Position numbers and translations under genes: made by a program. The notes under the pieces were generated by a model. The model was not told where the DNA came from. It saw only the letters and a program-made list of their open reading frames with translations, and did not search any database. DNA of 18,299 nt from Leptospira sp. GTDB taxonomy: Bacteria > Spirochaetota > Leptospiria > Leptospirales > Leptospiraceae. Below are positions 8,486-15,445 of this stretch, in pieces (the stretch's first letter is position 1; the number at the start of each line of letters is the position of its first letter). Location of the stretch: NCBI GenBank assembly GCA_027531445.1, contig JAPZRK010000127.1, forward strand, positions 1 to 18,299, read 5' to 3'.

Positions 8486-9592
8486 ATGCAATTCATCATT
8501 TCCCTCCTGCTCCTTTTTTCCCTGTCCCACTGCCTACGGTTTCGGGTGGACAACCTCAAAGATGACCTTTTATTTCGAATTCCATTGGGAACGACTCCAG
8601 ATACTTGGGAGGGAGTGGTCGTAAACCAGGTTTTGACCAATGTTCCGATCAATTTACCTGTTTCTGGAAACGTTGTTGCCCTTGCCGATGCAAAGCAATC
8701 CATCATCAAGCTTTTTGACCGAAATGGAAGGCTTGAGGCAAGTCTCGGCAATCCGGATTTTAAACCCATTTCCGGAATCCCCCACTATCCGTTTCGTTTT
8801 GGTGGAATTGGGATGGTGGCACTCACCGAAGACGGTGACCTTGTTGTGCAAAACCGAATTTCGTCCAAGGGTGCGGAAGTTCCGCCGGGACAAGAAAACG
8901 TATATAAATCCTACAGCGGGACCTTTTCTACATCTGGAACAACAATCTTACCGTCCTTCCTTGTCCAAATTTCCCAAAAAGGTGTCGTAAAGTTTATGTT
9001 GGGTGCTTCGGGAAAAAATTCCGAGCCTTTCCGTTACATTGAGTCCATCATTCCAGGGGAAGGTGATAAATTATTTGTTTATCACCGTATAGCCGAGGAA
9101 ATGCGGTTATCCTTTTTTGATGAAGGGGAACTCAAAGGAAACATAAAAGAATCTGCTTTGCCCGTTTTTACAAGCCCAGAAGCAAAAGATTTTGATATCA
9201 CGTTGGATCGAATGTTGCCCCATCCCGAAGGCGATTATGTACTTGCTTCATTCAGTTTTTTTTCAAAAAAAGACAAAAGATTTAAATATAGAAAGATCTT
9301 TCGGTATTCATTTGCTGGCGGCGAAGATAAATTTATAAAAGAAATTCAGGATCCTTCTGAAATTTTATTTTCCATACGCTCGAATAACGAGTTTTATGTG
9401 TGGGAAACGGAAGACCAAGGGAATTCGATTCGATTGCAAGTTCATGACAATGAAGGCAATCACGTCAACAACAAACGCCTTCCATTTGCTCCACCTCGTG
9501 GCCAATGGAGAGAAACCTATACTGACGCCGATGACAACATATACAGTGTTCGGATTCGTTCTGGTGCTCTGGAAGTATATCGTTGGATTTAA
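8486..9592 (+). CDS. Putative lipoprotein, function unknown
   Basis: Predicted exported lipoprotein of 368 residues. I chose the ATG at 8486, not the upstream in-frame ATG at 8402, because GGAAGG lies 6 nt before it and it places a signal peptide at the very N-terminus: MQFIISLLLLFSLSHC, with Cys16 as the lipidation site. The -1 histidine is unusual for E. coli but spirochaete lipoboxes are relaxed. The rest is rich in short strands with repeating turns (LFDRNGRLEASLG, LTEDGDLVVQNR, VHDNEGNHVNN), suggesting a beta-propeller-like fold; that is inference. The gene runs divergently from rimP and is 22 nt upstream of nnr. I do not recognise a characterised homologue. Confidence 0.85.
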   Translation: MQFIISLLLLFSLSHCLRFRVDNLKDDLLFRIPLGTTPDTWEGVVVNQVLTNVPINLPVSGNVVALADAKQSIIKLFDRNGRLEASLGNPDFKPISGIPHYPFRFGGIGMVALTEDGDLVVQNRISSKGAEVPPGQENVYKSYSGTFSTSGTTILPSFLVQISQKGVVKFMLGASGKNSEPFRYIESIIPGEGDKLFVYHRIAEEMRLSFFDEGELKGNIKESALPVFTSPEAKDFDITLDRMLPHPEGDYVLASFSFFSKKDKRFKYRKIFRYSFAGGEDKFIKEIQDPSEILFSIRSNNEFYVWETEDQGNSIRLQVHDNEGNHVNNKRLPFAPPRGQWRETYTDADDNIYSVRIRSGALEVYRWI

Positions 9593-9614
9593 AATTTAAT
9601 TTATTTAGGTTCTC

Positions 9615-11090
9615 ATGAAAGCATACCCTCTCTTTACAAATTCGGAATCGCGAGCCCTCGACAGGTATGCACACGACGTATTGGGCTACCCACAAACAAC
9701 TCTTATGGGAATGGCAGCTCTTTCTGTCTTCCATGCCAATGAAGATCTTTGGTCCACAGCCGAAGAAATCTGGATGATCGTAGGAACGGGTGGCAATGGT
9801 GGAGATGGTTATGCGCTAGCGAATATCCTTCACGAAGAAGGACACATTGTTCGTATTTTTAAGATGGATGATCCCAAAAGGGAAGATAGCCAATTTTACG
9901 CAAGTTTATGCAACAGAGCTGGCATCGAAATCAATTTCATATCTGCGTTAGCAGAAGTAGAGATTGAAGTTGAGCCTGGAAGTATTTTACTTGTGGATGC
10001 GATCTTAGGCACTGGATTTCAGGGGATATTAACCGAAGATCTTTTGGAAATCATCGAATGGATCAACGAGTCCTCTCTTTTTTTCTATAAACTTTCTTTG
10101 GATTCAGCAACAGGATTCCAGGCGGGCCTACCCGAGTCCCATTCAATTGAGGCAGATTCCATAGAAGAGCTTGGCACGCGAAAATGGGAAAATATAGGAT
10201 TTACCATTGATGAACAAATTGTTCCAAGATATTATGAAAGCATTGGGTTTCCCATTCGAACATTGGAATCTTCTGAAGTGTTTTCGCAAAGATATTATTG
10301 GGAAAAGGCTGATATCGATTCCATCTTACCTTTTTTTAAACGAAAGGCGACATCTCACAAATATACGAATGGTGCCGCGCTTTTTTATGGTGGAAGTTTA
10401 GGAATGCAGGGTGCGATCCTTCTCTCCTCCTCCATCTTTCAACATTTAGGTGGAGGGATCACAAAAGTTTATACTCCAGAAGAATCTACACGTGATTTGC
10501 TCCTACAAGATGATCCTTCCCGAATGGTAACCGTCGGGGATGGTAGCGGACTGGAAATGGATCCGTTTTTTAAAAAAGCAAAGGCGATCGTTGTCGGTCC
10601 CGGCTTAACAAAATCACCCGATTTTTTAAAGTCACTTACTATGGATGAAGACCAAACGCTAGTTATAGATGCAGGGGCGATTCCCGATTTGGGAGCTGTG
10701 TTTCCAAATTCAGGTAGCATACTACTAACTCCACATGCTGGAGAGTTTGAAAGATTGACCGGAGTTAAGTGCAATTCCATCCAATCGGCATACCAAGTGG
10801 CTTTGCCTTTTTGTACGAAACACAATGTAAACATCTTATTTAAATCATTTGTTTCTTTGTTAGTCACAAATGATGGTCTGTGTTTTGTTTGGGAATCACC
10901 AAATGCAATGCTTGCGACGATGGGCACAGGCGATTTACTTACGGGAATCATAGCAAGATTTCTATCAATTGGTCATGATATTCCCAATTCAGTGTATTTT
11001 GCTCTCTCATTTTTAGACTCAGTTCGAGAGATGCCAGAAACTTATCCAACAGCGGGTGATATGCTAAAATACCTAAAAGGCAAACTATAA
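9615..11090 (+). CDS. nnr: Bifunctional NAD(P)H-hydrate epimerase / ADP-dependent NAD(P)HX dehydratase
   Basis: Repairs damaged hydrated NADH and NADPH: the N-terminal YjeF half epimerises R-NADHX to S-NADHX, and the C-terminal ribokinase-like half dehydrates the S form. The 491-residue length fits the fused family. In the epimerase half I see GTGGNGGDGY at 57-66, DAILGTGF near 128 and a conserved-position Asp in LSLDSATGF near 163. In the dehydratase half I see LFYGGSLG near 256, VVGPGL at 327-331, LTPHAGE at 371-377 and the catalytic GTGD at 437-440. Some usual residues differ: the epimerase PSG is SATG, and the KG of the dehydratase is KS near 410. AGG precedes the ATG at a reasonable distance. 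The next gene starts one base after the stop. Confidence 0.92.
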   Translation: MKAYPLFTNSESRALDRYAHDVLGYPQTTLMGMAALSVFHANEDLWSTAEEIWMIVGTGGNGGDGYALANILHEEGHIVRIFKMDDPKREDSQFYASLCNRAGIEINFISALAEVEIEVEPGSILLVDAILGTGFQGILTEDLLEIIEWINESSLFFYKLSLDSATGFQAGLPESHSIEADSIEELGTRKWENIGFTIDEQIVPRYYESIGFPIRTLESSEVFSQRYYWEKADIDSILPFFKRKATSHKYTNGAALFYGGSLGMQGAILLSSSIFQHLGGGITKVYTPEESTRDLLLQDDPSRMVTVGDGSGLEMDPFFKKAKAIVVGPGLTKSPDFLKSLTMDEDQTLVIDAGAIPDLGAVFPNSGSILLTPHAGEFERLTGVKCNSIQSAYQVALPFCTKHNVNILFKSFVSLLVTNDGLCFVWESPNAMLATMGTGDLLTGIIARFLSIGHDIPNSVYFALSFLDSVREMPETYPTAGDMLKYLKGKL

Positions 11091-11091
11091 G

Positions 11092-11718
11092 ATGAGCAAA
11101 GGATATCATTCTAAATCGCCAGAAGAATTTCGTGAGTATTTGAAATCGATCGGCAATCAGAAATCCAAATTCCGATGGAGACAAATCGTCATCTTATTGG
11201 ATATTTTTCTTTTAATTTTTGTAATCTATTTGGTGTTTCGAAGTTTAAATCCAGGAAGTTTTGAAGATCCGACCCAATCCGCAAAACAAATTATAGATGG
11301 CAACCCTATGTATTTGGCTTTATCTAGAGAAGTTGATGATACAAACCAAGGTTACTTTTTGTTTATCGAAAATAATACCAATCAAGATCAAATCTTCCCA
11401 GATAAAAACTGGGAGGGTGAATTTCGAATCCTAACAAAAGAAGGTGTTGTTTGTTTTTCGGAAAAAGTAAAATGGGATTCAAAAACCATCCCAAAGTTTT
11501 CAAAAGGATTTTTATACCATTCTCTTTCTTTAAAAAATCTTCAATCAATAGCAGAACCGTGTTATTCGGAGATCTTTGATGTTGATTATACTTTTTTTCG
11601 ATCTAAATTTAGAAACTTAACTCTTAGTTTTTCTGCTCAGATTCTTCTTGTTACAGAAAAATCTCAGGCAATATTTCAAATCAAACAAAAGCCTTACCGA
11701 ATCAAAAAAGAAAAATAA
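11092..11718 (+). CDS. Small single-pass membrane protein, function unknown
   Basis: A 208-residue protein whose start lies one base after the nnr stop, so it is very likely translationally coupled to nnr. Residues 1-30 are charged and probably cytoplasmic. Residues 31-49 (QIVILLDIFLLIFVIYLVF) form one transmembrane helix, and residues 50-208 would be periplasmic. The outer part has two cysteines (in GVVCFSEK and EPCYSEIF), possibly a disulfide. I recognise no family. Its distal position after a lipoprotein and nnr suggests a conserved three-gene unit; no functional link is visible. Confidence 0.8.
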   Translation: MSKGYHSKSPEEFREYLKSIGNQKSKFRWRQIVILLDIFLLIFVIYLVFRSLNPGSFEDPTQSAKQIIDGNPMYLALSREVDDTNQGYFLFIENNTNQDQIFPDKNWEGEFRILTKEGVVCFSEKVKWDSKTIPKFSKGFLYHSLSLKNLQSIAEPCYSEIFDVDYTFFRSKFRNLTLSFSAQILLVTEKSQAIFQIKQKPYRIKKEK

Positions 11719-11720
11719 CT

Positions 11721-11768
11721 CTCAATATCTATCAGCGAAACTTTTTCGGAATATTGAGTTCTTTTTCC
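11721..11768 (+). terminator. Candidate intrinsic terminator between convergent genes
   Basis: CTCAATAT (11721-11728) is perfectly complementary to ATATTGAG (11751-11758). The loop contains a second short pairing CGAAA/TTTCG. A T-rich TTCTTTTT follows on the plus strand. It lies just after the stop of the 11092-11718 gene and overlaps the last codons of the convergent ppk2 gene, so it would end the plus-strand lipoprotein-nnr transcript. Confidence 0.5.
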
Positions 11769-12505
11769 AAAGTTTCTGCAAATATGCTAAGGATATTGAT
11801 TCTCGCATAGTACTTGTCTTTCGCCGGAACTACGATCCAAGGTGCAAACGGAGAATGAGTGCGTAAAAACATTTCATCTGCGGCCGCTTTGTAAAGATCC
11901 CACTTTTCTCTGTTCCGCCAATCTTCTTCTGTCAGCTTCCACCTTCGAAGCGGATCATTTTTCCTCGCCTCAAAACGAGCGAGTTGCTCCTCCGAGGTGA
12001 TATGTAACCAAAACTTAAGGATGATGGATCCAAATTTTGCAAGTTGTTCTTCAAAGAGAACAATTTCTTCATAGGATCTCGACCACTCTTCCTCGCTACA
12101 AAAACCTTCTACCCTTTCCACAAGCACACGACCATACCAAGAACGATCAAATATTCCGACATAACCTTTGTTAGGAATTCGGTTCCAAAATCTCCATAGA
12201 TAATGACGAGCCTTTTCATGCGGGTCGGGAGCCGCAATGCTATGAACTTCATAAATTCTTGGGTCAATTTCTTGCGTGAGCCTTCGGATGGCACCACCTT
12301 TGCCCGCAGCATCCCATCCTTCAAATACCAGAACTATGGGTCGTTCTTCTTGTTTTGCATACAATGTTGCTCTGCGTATTCGATCTTTCAGATGCTTCAT
12401 TTCGGTTTTATAAATACTTCTTTCTACTATCGGGAAATCGGTGATACCATCTAACGTGATTTGTTGTTTGGTAGTTAAGCTTTCAAGATTGATCGATGTT
12501 TTCAT
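11732..12505 (-). CDS. ppk2: Polyphosphate kinase 2 family protein (catalytically intact domain)
   Basis: PPK2 enzymes transfer phosphate between polyphosphate and nucleotides. All family motifs are present in the 257 residues: Walker A FEGWDAAGKGGAIRRL with Lys69, APDPHEKARHYLWRFW around 92-107, Walker B GIFDRSWYGRVLVERVEG with Asp120, and the lid ARKNDPLRRWKLTEEDW around 180-196. A strong GGGAGGTG (12523 to 12516) precedes the ATG by 10 nt, inside the upstream gene. The ATG overlaps the upstream stop as ATGA, which couples the two. The upstream neighbour is a degenerate PPK2-like domain. In two-domain class II PPK2 (polyphosphate:AMP phosphotransferase) a degenerate N-terminal domain precedes an active one, so AMP phosphorylation is a reasonable guess. 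Class I or III activity remains possible. Confidence 0.93.
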   Translation of the reverse strand: MKTSINLESLTTKQQITLDGITDFPIVERSIYKTEMKHLKDRIRRATLYAKQEERPIVLVFEGWDAAGKGGAIRRLTQEIDPRIYEVHSIAAPDPHEKARHYLWRFWNRIPNKGYVGIFDRSWYGRVLVERVEGFCSEEEWSRSYEEIVLFEEQLAKFGSIILKFWLHITSEEQLARFEARKNDPLRRWKLTEEDWRNREKWDLYKAAADEMFLRTHSPFAPWIVVPAKDKYYARINILSIFAETLEKELNIPKKFR

Positions 12506-13260
12506 GGAAGTAACTCACCTCCCTTGGATAATAAACTTAGCTCTTTTTCAGAGTCTATCTGTAACTCGGCTTCCATTCTCTGGATAATTGATTGTAATAA
12601 GTAAATCTTCGCGCTTTGCAGGTCGTCGCAAGGGATGATATTCCAAGAGGAGTGCTCCATGTCTGAATCAGAAAGAAGACGTTCAAAGTTCTTACGATAT
12701 TTTGAATAATTTTTCCATTGGTCTTTGTCGAGATCCGATAATGCCCATACTTTACTTTCTTTTTTTGCCCTGCGAATCCTCTTATCTTGTTCGTTCTCTG
12801 TTATATGAAGAAAGAATTTATGAAAACGGATTTTATCTCTAGATAGAATCCTTTCCGTGTTTAGGACAGATAGAAGTCTTTGATCGTACTCTGAAGAAGT
12901 CAGCTTTCCAACACTCATAAGATAGATCATTCTTGCATAATACGAATTCAGATAAAATAATGATTCACCAAATCTTGGTAAGTATTGCCAAAAATTCCAA
13001 AGAAAGGGGTATCCTCGATCTTCTGACTGTTGAACGAAGGGAGAATAGACTTTGAACTTTCGTGGATCAAGACGAACTGTCAAAGTTTTGAGAAGCTCAC
13101 CTCTCCCACTCGATGACCAACCCTCAAGGAGAAAAATATGACCTATCTTTTTCTCAAAGGAAGTCTTCATTAGAATGAACAGCTGTTCTTGTAAGGTTTC
13201 TAAATCAAAATTTTTGCTCTCGGAATTTAAGAGGGGCTGGATCTCTTTCAATCGAATCAT
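12502..13260 (-). CDS. Degenerate PPK2-like protein, partner of the adjacent PPK2
   Basis: A 252-residue protein that follows the PPK2 plan without its catalytic residues. LLEGWSSSGRGELLK (about 45-58) stands where PPK2 has EGWDAAGKGG, with the Asp and the Walker Lys replaced by Ser and Arg. LDPRKFKVY, FLWNFWQYLPRFG and FYLNSYYARM match the core PPK2 segments, but the Walker B FDRSWYGR is now YLNSYYAR. It therefore looks structurally preserved and catalytically dead. It overlaps the active ppk2 by 4 nt. I prefer the ATG at 13260; a GTG at 13266 two codons upstream is an alternative, and neither has a clear ribosome site. It lies 42 nt downstream of the HIT gene. Confidence 0.85.
   Translation of the reverse strand: MIRLKEIQPLLNSESKNFDLETLQEQLFILMKTSFEKKIGHIFLLEGWSSSGRGELLKTLTVRLDPRKFKVYSPFVQQSEDRGYPFLWNFWQYLPRFGESLFYLNSYYARMIYLMSVGKLTSSEYDQRLLSVLNTERILSRDKIRFHKFFLHITENEQDKRIRRAKKESKVWALSDLDKDQWKNYSKYRKNFERLLSDSDMEHSSWNIIPCDDLQSAKIYLLQSIIQRMEAELQIDSEKELSLLSKGGELLP
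12516..12523 (-). promoter_or_regulatory. Strong Shine-Dalgarno of ppk2 inside the upstream gene
   Basis: Reads GGGAGGTG on the minus strand, 10 nt before the ppk2 ATG. It is one of the best anti-16S matches in the window. It argues that the two PPK2 halves are translated as separate proteins rather than being one gene broken by a sequencing frameshift. Confidence 0.6.
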
Positions 13261-13302
13261 GCGCACATTGAATCGGAAAAAATAAGGAATGAAAAGAATT
13301 TT

Positions 13303-13674
13303 TTAGAGAGGTTTAGAAAAACCAGGACCAAGTGCTTTTTCTAGATGGGAGATTCCCTTTTCATGGTGTTTATATCTCGGAACCATGTGCATGTGGAGAT
13401 GTGGGACAGCTTCACTGATACAAGTGAAGTAGATCTTTTCGGGAGATTCCGGGAGAGTGAGAGATGCCGCAAGTCCTAGATGAAGGATGTTTCCAAAATC
13501 TTTACAAGCTTCCATACTCAAGGAAAACCAAGATTCGGTGTGGGATTTAGATTCTAAATAACAATATCCTTCTAAATTTTTTTCATCGGGAGCTTTCCGA
13601 ACGATCCAATGTTCCGATTCAACGATGATACCCTCGCGTAATTTATGTGCATTGCAAATAGGACAGGTTATCAT
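13303..13674 (-). CDS. HIT-family protein (histidine triad nucleotide hydrolase or phosphorylase type)
   Basis: A 123-residue histidine-triad protein. The triad is PHLHMHMVPR at 91-100, with His92, His94 and His96. The N-terminal CPIC (Cys4, Cys7), together with other HIT-fold residues, suggests the zinc-containing subgroup. HIT proteins hydrolyse or transfer nucleoside phosphate groups, for example AMP-lysine or dinucleoside polyphosphates; the exact substrate cannot be read from sequence. The ATG at 13674 has no clear ribosome site. It heads a minus-strand cluster with the two PPK2-type genes, which gives the cluster a nucleotide-phosphate theme, and it is divergent from the gene starting at 13721. 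Confidence 0.88.
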   Translation of the reverse strand: MITCPICNAHKLREGIIVESEHWIVRKAPDEKNLEGYCYLESKSHTESWFSLSMEACKDFGNILHLGLAASLTLPESPEKIYFTCISEAVPHLHMHMVPRYKHHEKGISHLEKALGPGFSKPL

Positions 13675-13720
13675 CTACAGGAAAGATTCCGATATATGAG
13701 TAAGAATAGGAAGTCATTTT

Positions 13721-14554
13721 TTGAAACAATTTCATTTTCTTGCACTCTTTCGATTACAAACATTCTACATATTTTTGATCATTTTGCCAGTTTCAATATT
13801 TGCAAGTGCGACCTCCATTTACGACTCAATGTTGGATCAAATTGCCGAAGATGTATTTTTATCACCAAGACAAAAAGAAATCACAGAAATTGAAAAGCGT
13901 GTTATGGAAAAAAACAGAGAAGAAGTGGCATCGCTGAGATCCTCAATCAAACATCTGTTACATAAAAACGATCATTTAAAAAGAATTGTAAAAGATGAAA
14001 CCATAGCTAAACTCGAATTCGTTCACGCGTTAGAGGGCATTCCAAATCTCGGTGGTTTACTCTGGTATAGAGATAGTGAAGTATTTTTTTCTTGGGGAGA
14101 TTGGAGTGATTATTATGAGGATAGCCTCAGTCTTGCTAAATTAAGAAACGAAGGGCAATTGACCTACTTTCAAATTGAAAACAATCGGTTTTATTATTTT
14201 GTAAAAAATTCATCAGGATACTTTCCAGTGAACTTTCAATTTGTAGGTTGGGAAACCACATTTTACGTATTTGGTGAGGACGGTTCATTGAGATACACAA
14301 ATGATTTGAATGTGGACACGGCCATACGCAGTTCGGAATTTAAAAAAATCTTTGAATCCATAAAAAGAAAAGTACGCCACTGTGAAGTAAGAGAAATTGG
14401 TGGATTGAGTGTGTTTTTGGTTCCAGGCGAAGAAAGACCTCTCTATTATGTTCTTTTTGGTCTTCGGATTTTTATCTACATTTGGGCAGTTTATTTAAGC
14501 TATTTGTTTTTAAGTCAAAGTTTTCCTTTCTTAAAAAAGCAATTGCAGAAGTGA
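13721..14554 (+). CDS. Membrane-anchored extracytoplasmic sensor-like protein, function unknown
   Basis: A 277-residue protein starting at TTG 13721, chosen because AGGAAG lies about 7 nt upstream and an N-terminal membrane helix follows at once (about 10-30). Residues 50-90 are highly charged and probably coiled coil. About 95-235 form a mixed alpha/beta region with many aromatic residues, and a second hydrophobic helix lies at about 243-264, followed by a short basic tail. Two helices around an external domain resemble the sensing half of a receptor such as a Cache-type protein, but no kinase, cyclase or methyl-accepting output domain follows. I do not recognise the family. It ends 31 nt before tRNA-Arg. 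Confidence 0.75.
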   Translation: MKQFHFLALFRLQTFYIFLIILPVSIFASATSIYDSMLDQIAEDVFLSPRQKEITEIEKRVMEKNREEVASLRSSIKHLLHKNDHLKRIVKDETIAKLEFVHALEGIPNLGGLLWYRDSEVFFSWGDWSDYYEDSLSLAKLRNEGQLTYFQIENNRFYYFVKNSSGYFPVNFQFVGWETTFYVFGEDGSLRYTNDLNVDTAIRSSEFKKIFESIKRKVRHCEVREIGGLSVFLVPGEERPLYYVLFGLRIFIYIWAVYLSYLFLSQSFPFLKKQLQK

Positions 14555-14585
14555 TCCCTTTTTCCAACATGACCTTACCTAGCTT

Positions 14586-14657
14586 GCCCTGGTAGTTCAA
14601 CGGATAGAACATCGGTCTTCGGAACCGACAGTGGGGGTTCGATTCCCTCCTGGGGCA
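14586..14657 (+). tRNA. tRNA-Arg (anticodon TCG)
   Basis: A complete 72-nt cloverleaf without encoded CCA. Acceptor GCCCTGG pairs with CTGGGGC, including G-T pairs, and A is the discriminator base. The D arm is GTTC/GAAC. The anticodon stem is TCGGT/ACCGA around the loop CTTCGGA, giving anticodon TCG, which reads CGA. The T arm is GGGGG/CCCTC around TTCGATT. The 3' part of this gene is duplicated 222 bp downstream. Confidence 0.95.
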
Positions 14658-14663
14658 GATTAC

Positions 14664-14684
14664 AAAGTAAGCTTCGCTTACTTT
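14664..14684 (+). terminator. Hairpin just downstream of tRNA-Arg
   Basis: AAAGTAAGC (14664-14672) and GCTTACTTT (14676-14684) form a perfect 9-bp stem with a TTC loop, 6 nt after the tRNA. No long T tract follows, so it may be a weak terminator or a processing signal. The second repeat copy keeps a shorter stem, AGTAAG/CTTACT (14888-14904). Confidence 0.5.
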
Positions 14685-14735
14685 AATCAACTAACAACAA
14701 ACTAACCACACGACAGAATGGGAATCGAACAGTGA

Positions 14736-14804
14736 GGCGACCACAAACAGGAGTGACCCATAGGGAACGAGTGTTTGTGAAAGAAAACCAGGATGGTTTT
14801 CGCC
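14736..14804 (+). other. Conserved three-way-junction fold, copy 1 (copy 2 at 14958-15026)
   Basis: A closing helix GGCG (14736-14739) with CGCC (14801-14804) encloses two hairpins. The first is CACAAACA (14742-14749) with TGTTTGTG (14772-14779), containing an inner CCC-ATA-GGG. The second is GAAAACC (14783-14789) with GGTTTTC (14795-14801), which shares one base with the closing helix. In copy 2 the closing strand changes C to T, leaving a G-T pair. This may be a structured RNA or a DNA hairpin element; no name is assigned. Confidence 0.55.
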
Positions 14805-14862
14805 GAGCCGAACCGTGCCTCGGAGCGTTGGTGAGCCAGGACGGCGAACCAGCAGAGAGGGC

Positions 14863-15036
14863 GATTCCCTACTGGGGCAGATTACATAGTAAGCTTCTCT
14901 TACTTTAATCAACTAACAACAAACTTAGCATACGACAGAATCGGAATCGAACAGTGAGGCGACCACAAACAGGAGTGACCCATAGGGAACGAGTGTTTGT
15001 GAAAGAAAACCAGGATGGTTTTCGTCGAGCCAAACC
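14863..15036 (+). repeat. Direct repeat copy 2, with tRNA 3'-end remnant
   Basis: Second copy of the 14641-14814 repeat. It carries GATTCCCTACTGGGGCA, which matches the tRNA-Arg 3' end apart from one base, but no 5' half, so it is not a functional tRNA. Differences from copy 1 are scattered in the first half, while the folded segment (14958-15026) is almost identical. Confidence 0.85.
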
Positions 15037-15445
15037 AAGGGATTTTCACTACATTAACATACAACTATCATTAAAAACAGACAGGAAACCAAGGGGACTG
15101 TCACAATTCATCACTTTAGTAACAATATCGTCAAATTTTAATTATCTAAATCATCTAACAAAGATTTGGAAAATAGAGTTAGTTGAACGAGAAAAAAGTC
15201 TTGCTAACCTATGCAGGATAACAAGAATTTGAGTCGAGATTTTTAAGGAATGGGACTTATGGGGCGAAGCCATCCCTAACCGTTATGTGAGGTCTTTATT
15301 GAAATGTAAAGAGAGGTAAAATAGCAGAGATTTGTTCCTTTATAGGGCGAATGTCTATCGTATTGCACAAAACTCTGAATTTAAAAGCATTCATTTTTTC
15401 ACCATTTTTACTTGACATATGTTTAGTATCTATTCATAAAAATGT
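15037..15445 (+). other. Intergenic stretch before the recombinase
   Basis: AT-rich sequence with no convincing gene; the open frames here lack ribosome sites and recognisable products. It contains one isolated GTTATGTGAG (15282-15291) that resembles the cassette core site described downstream, and the recombinase promoter at its end. Confidence 0.5.
15412..15440 (+). promoter_or_regulatory. Promoter of the tyrosine recombinase gene
   Basis: A perfect TTGACA (15412-15417) is followed after 17 bp by CATAAA (15435-15440), four of six matches to the -10. The predicted start falls at about 15447, on the ATG itself, so the mRNA would be leaderless or nearly so; no Shine-Dalgarno is visible before the ATG. 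Confidence 0.5.

Larger units (their letters stand above)
14641..14814 (+). repeat. Direct repeat copy 1, beginning inside the tRNA-Arg 3' end
   Basis: Copy 1 of a direct repeat with a period of 222 bp; copy 2 is 14863-15036. It starts with the T-arm and acceptor 3' strand of tRNA-Arg (GATTCCCTCCTGGGGCA), continues through the post-tRNA hairpin, and ends with a strongly folded segment (14736-14804). A 48-bp spacer unique to this copy (14815-14862) separates it from copy 2. A duplicated tRNA 3' end is the usual trace of site-specific integration, but simple tandem duplication is equally possible. Confidence 0.85.

Noticed and set aside
12502..12505. Frameshift breaking a single two-domain PPK2 gene
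   Set aside because: A clean ATGA overlap with a strong Shine-Dalgarno 10 nt upstream supports two designed start/stop signals; resequencing would settle it.
14472..14912. Antisense frames over tRNA-Arg and its duplicated 3' end
   Set aside because: Their sequences are read from the complement of the tRNA T-arm and anticodon arm; no ribosome site and no protein-like pattern.
14954..15232. Plus-strand 92-aa frame across the second repeat copy
   Set aside because: It begins in structured repeat DNA, has no ribosome site and shows no recognisable protein features.
15293..15445. LexA-type SOS box before the recombinase
   Set aside because: Sequences such as ATTGCACAAA do not fit a symmetrical TTTG-N5-CAAA type site; SOS control cannot be claimed.
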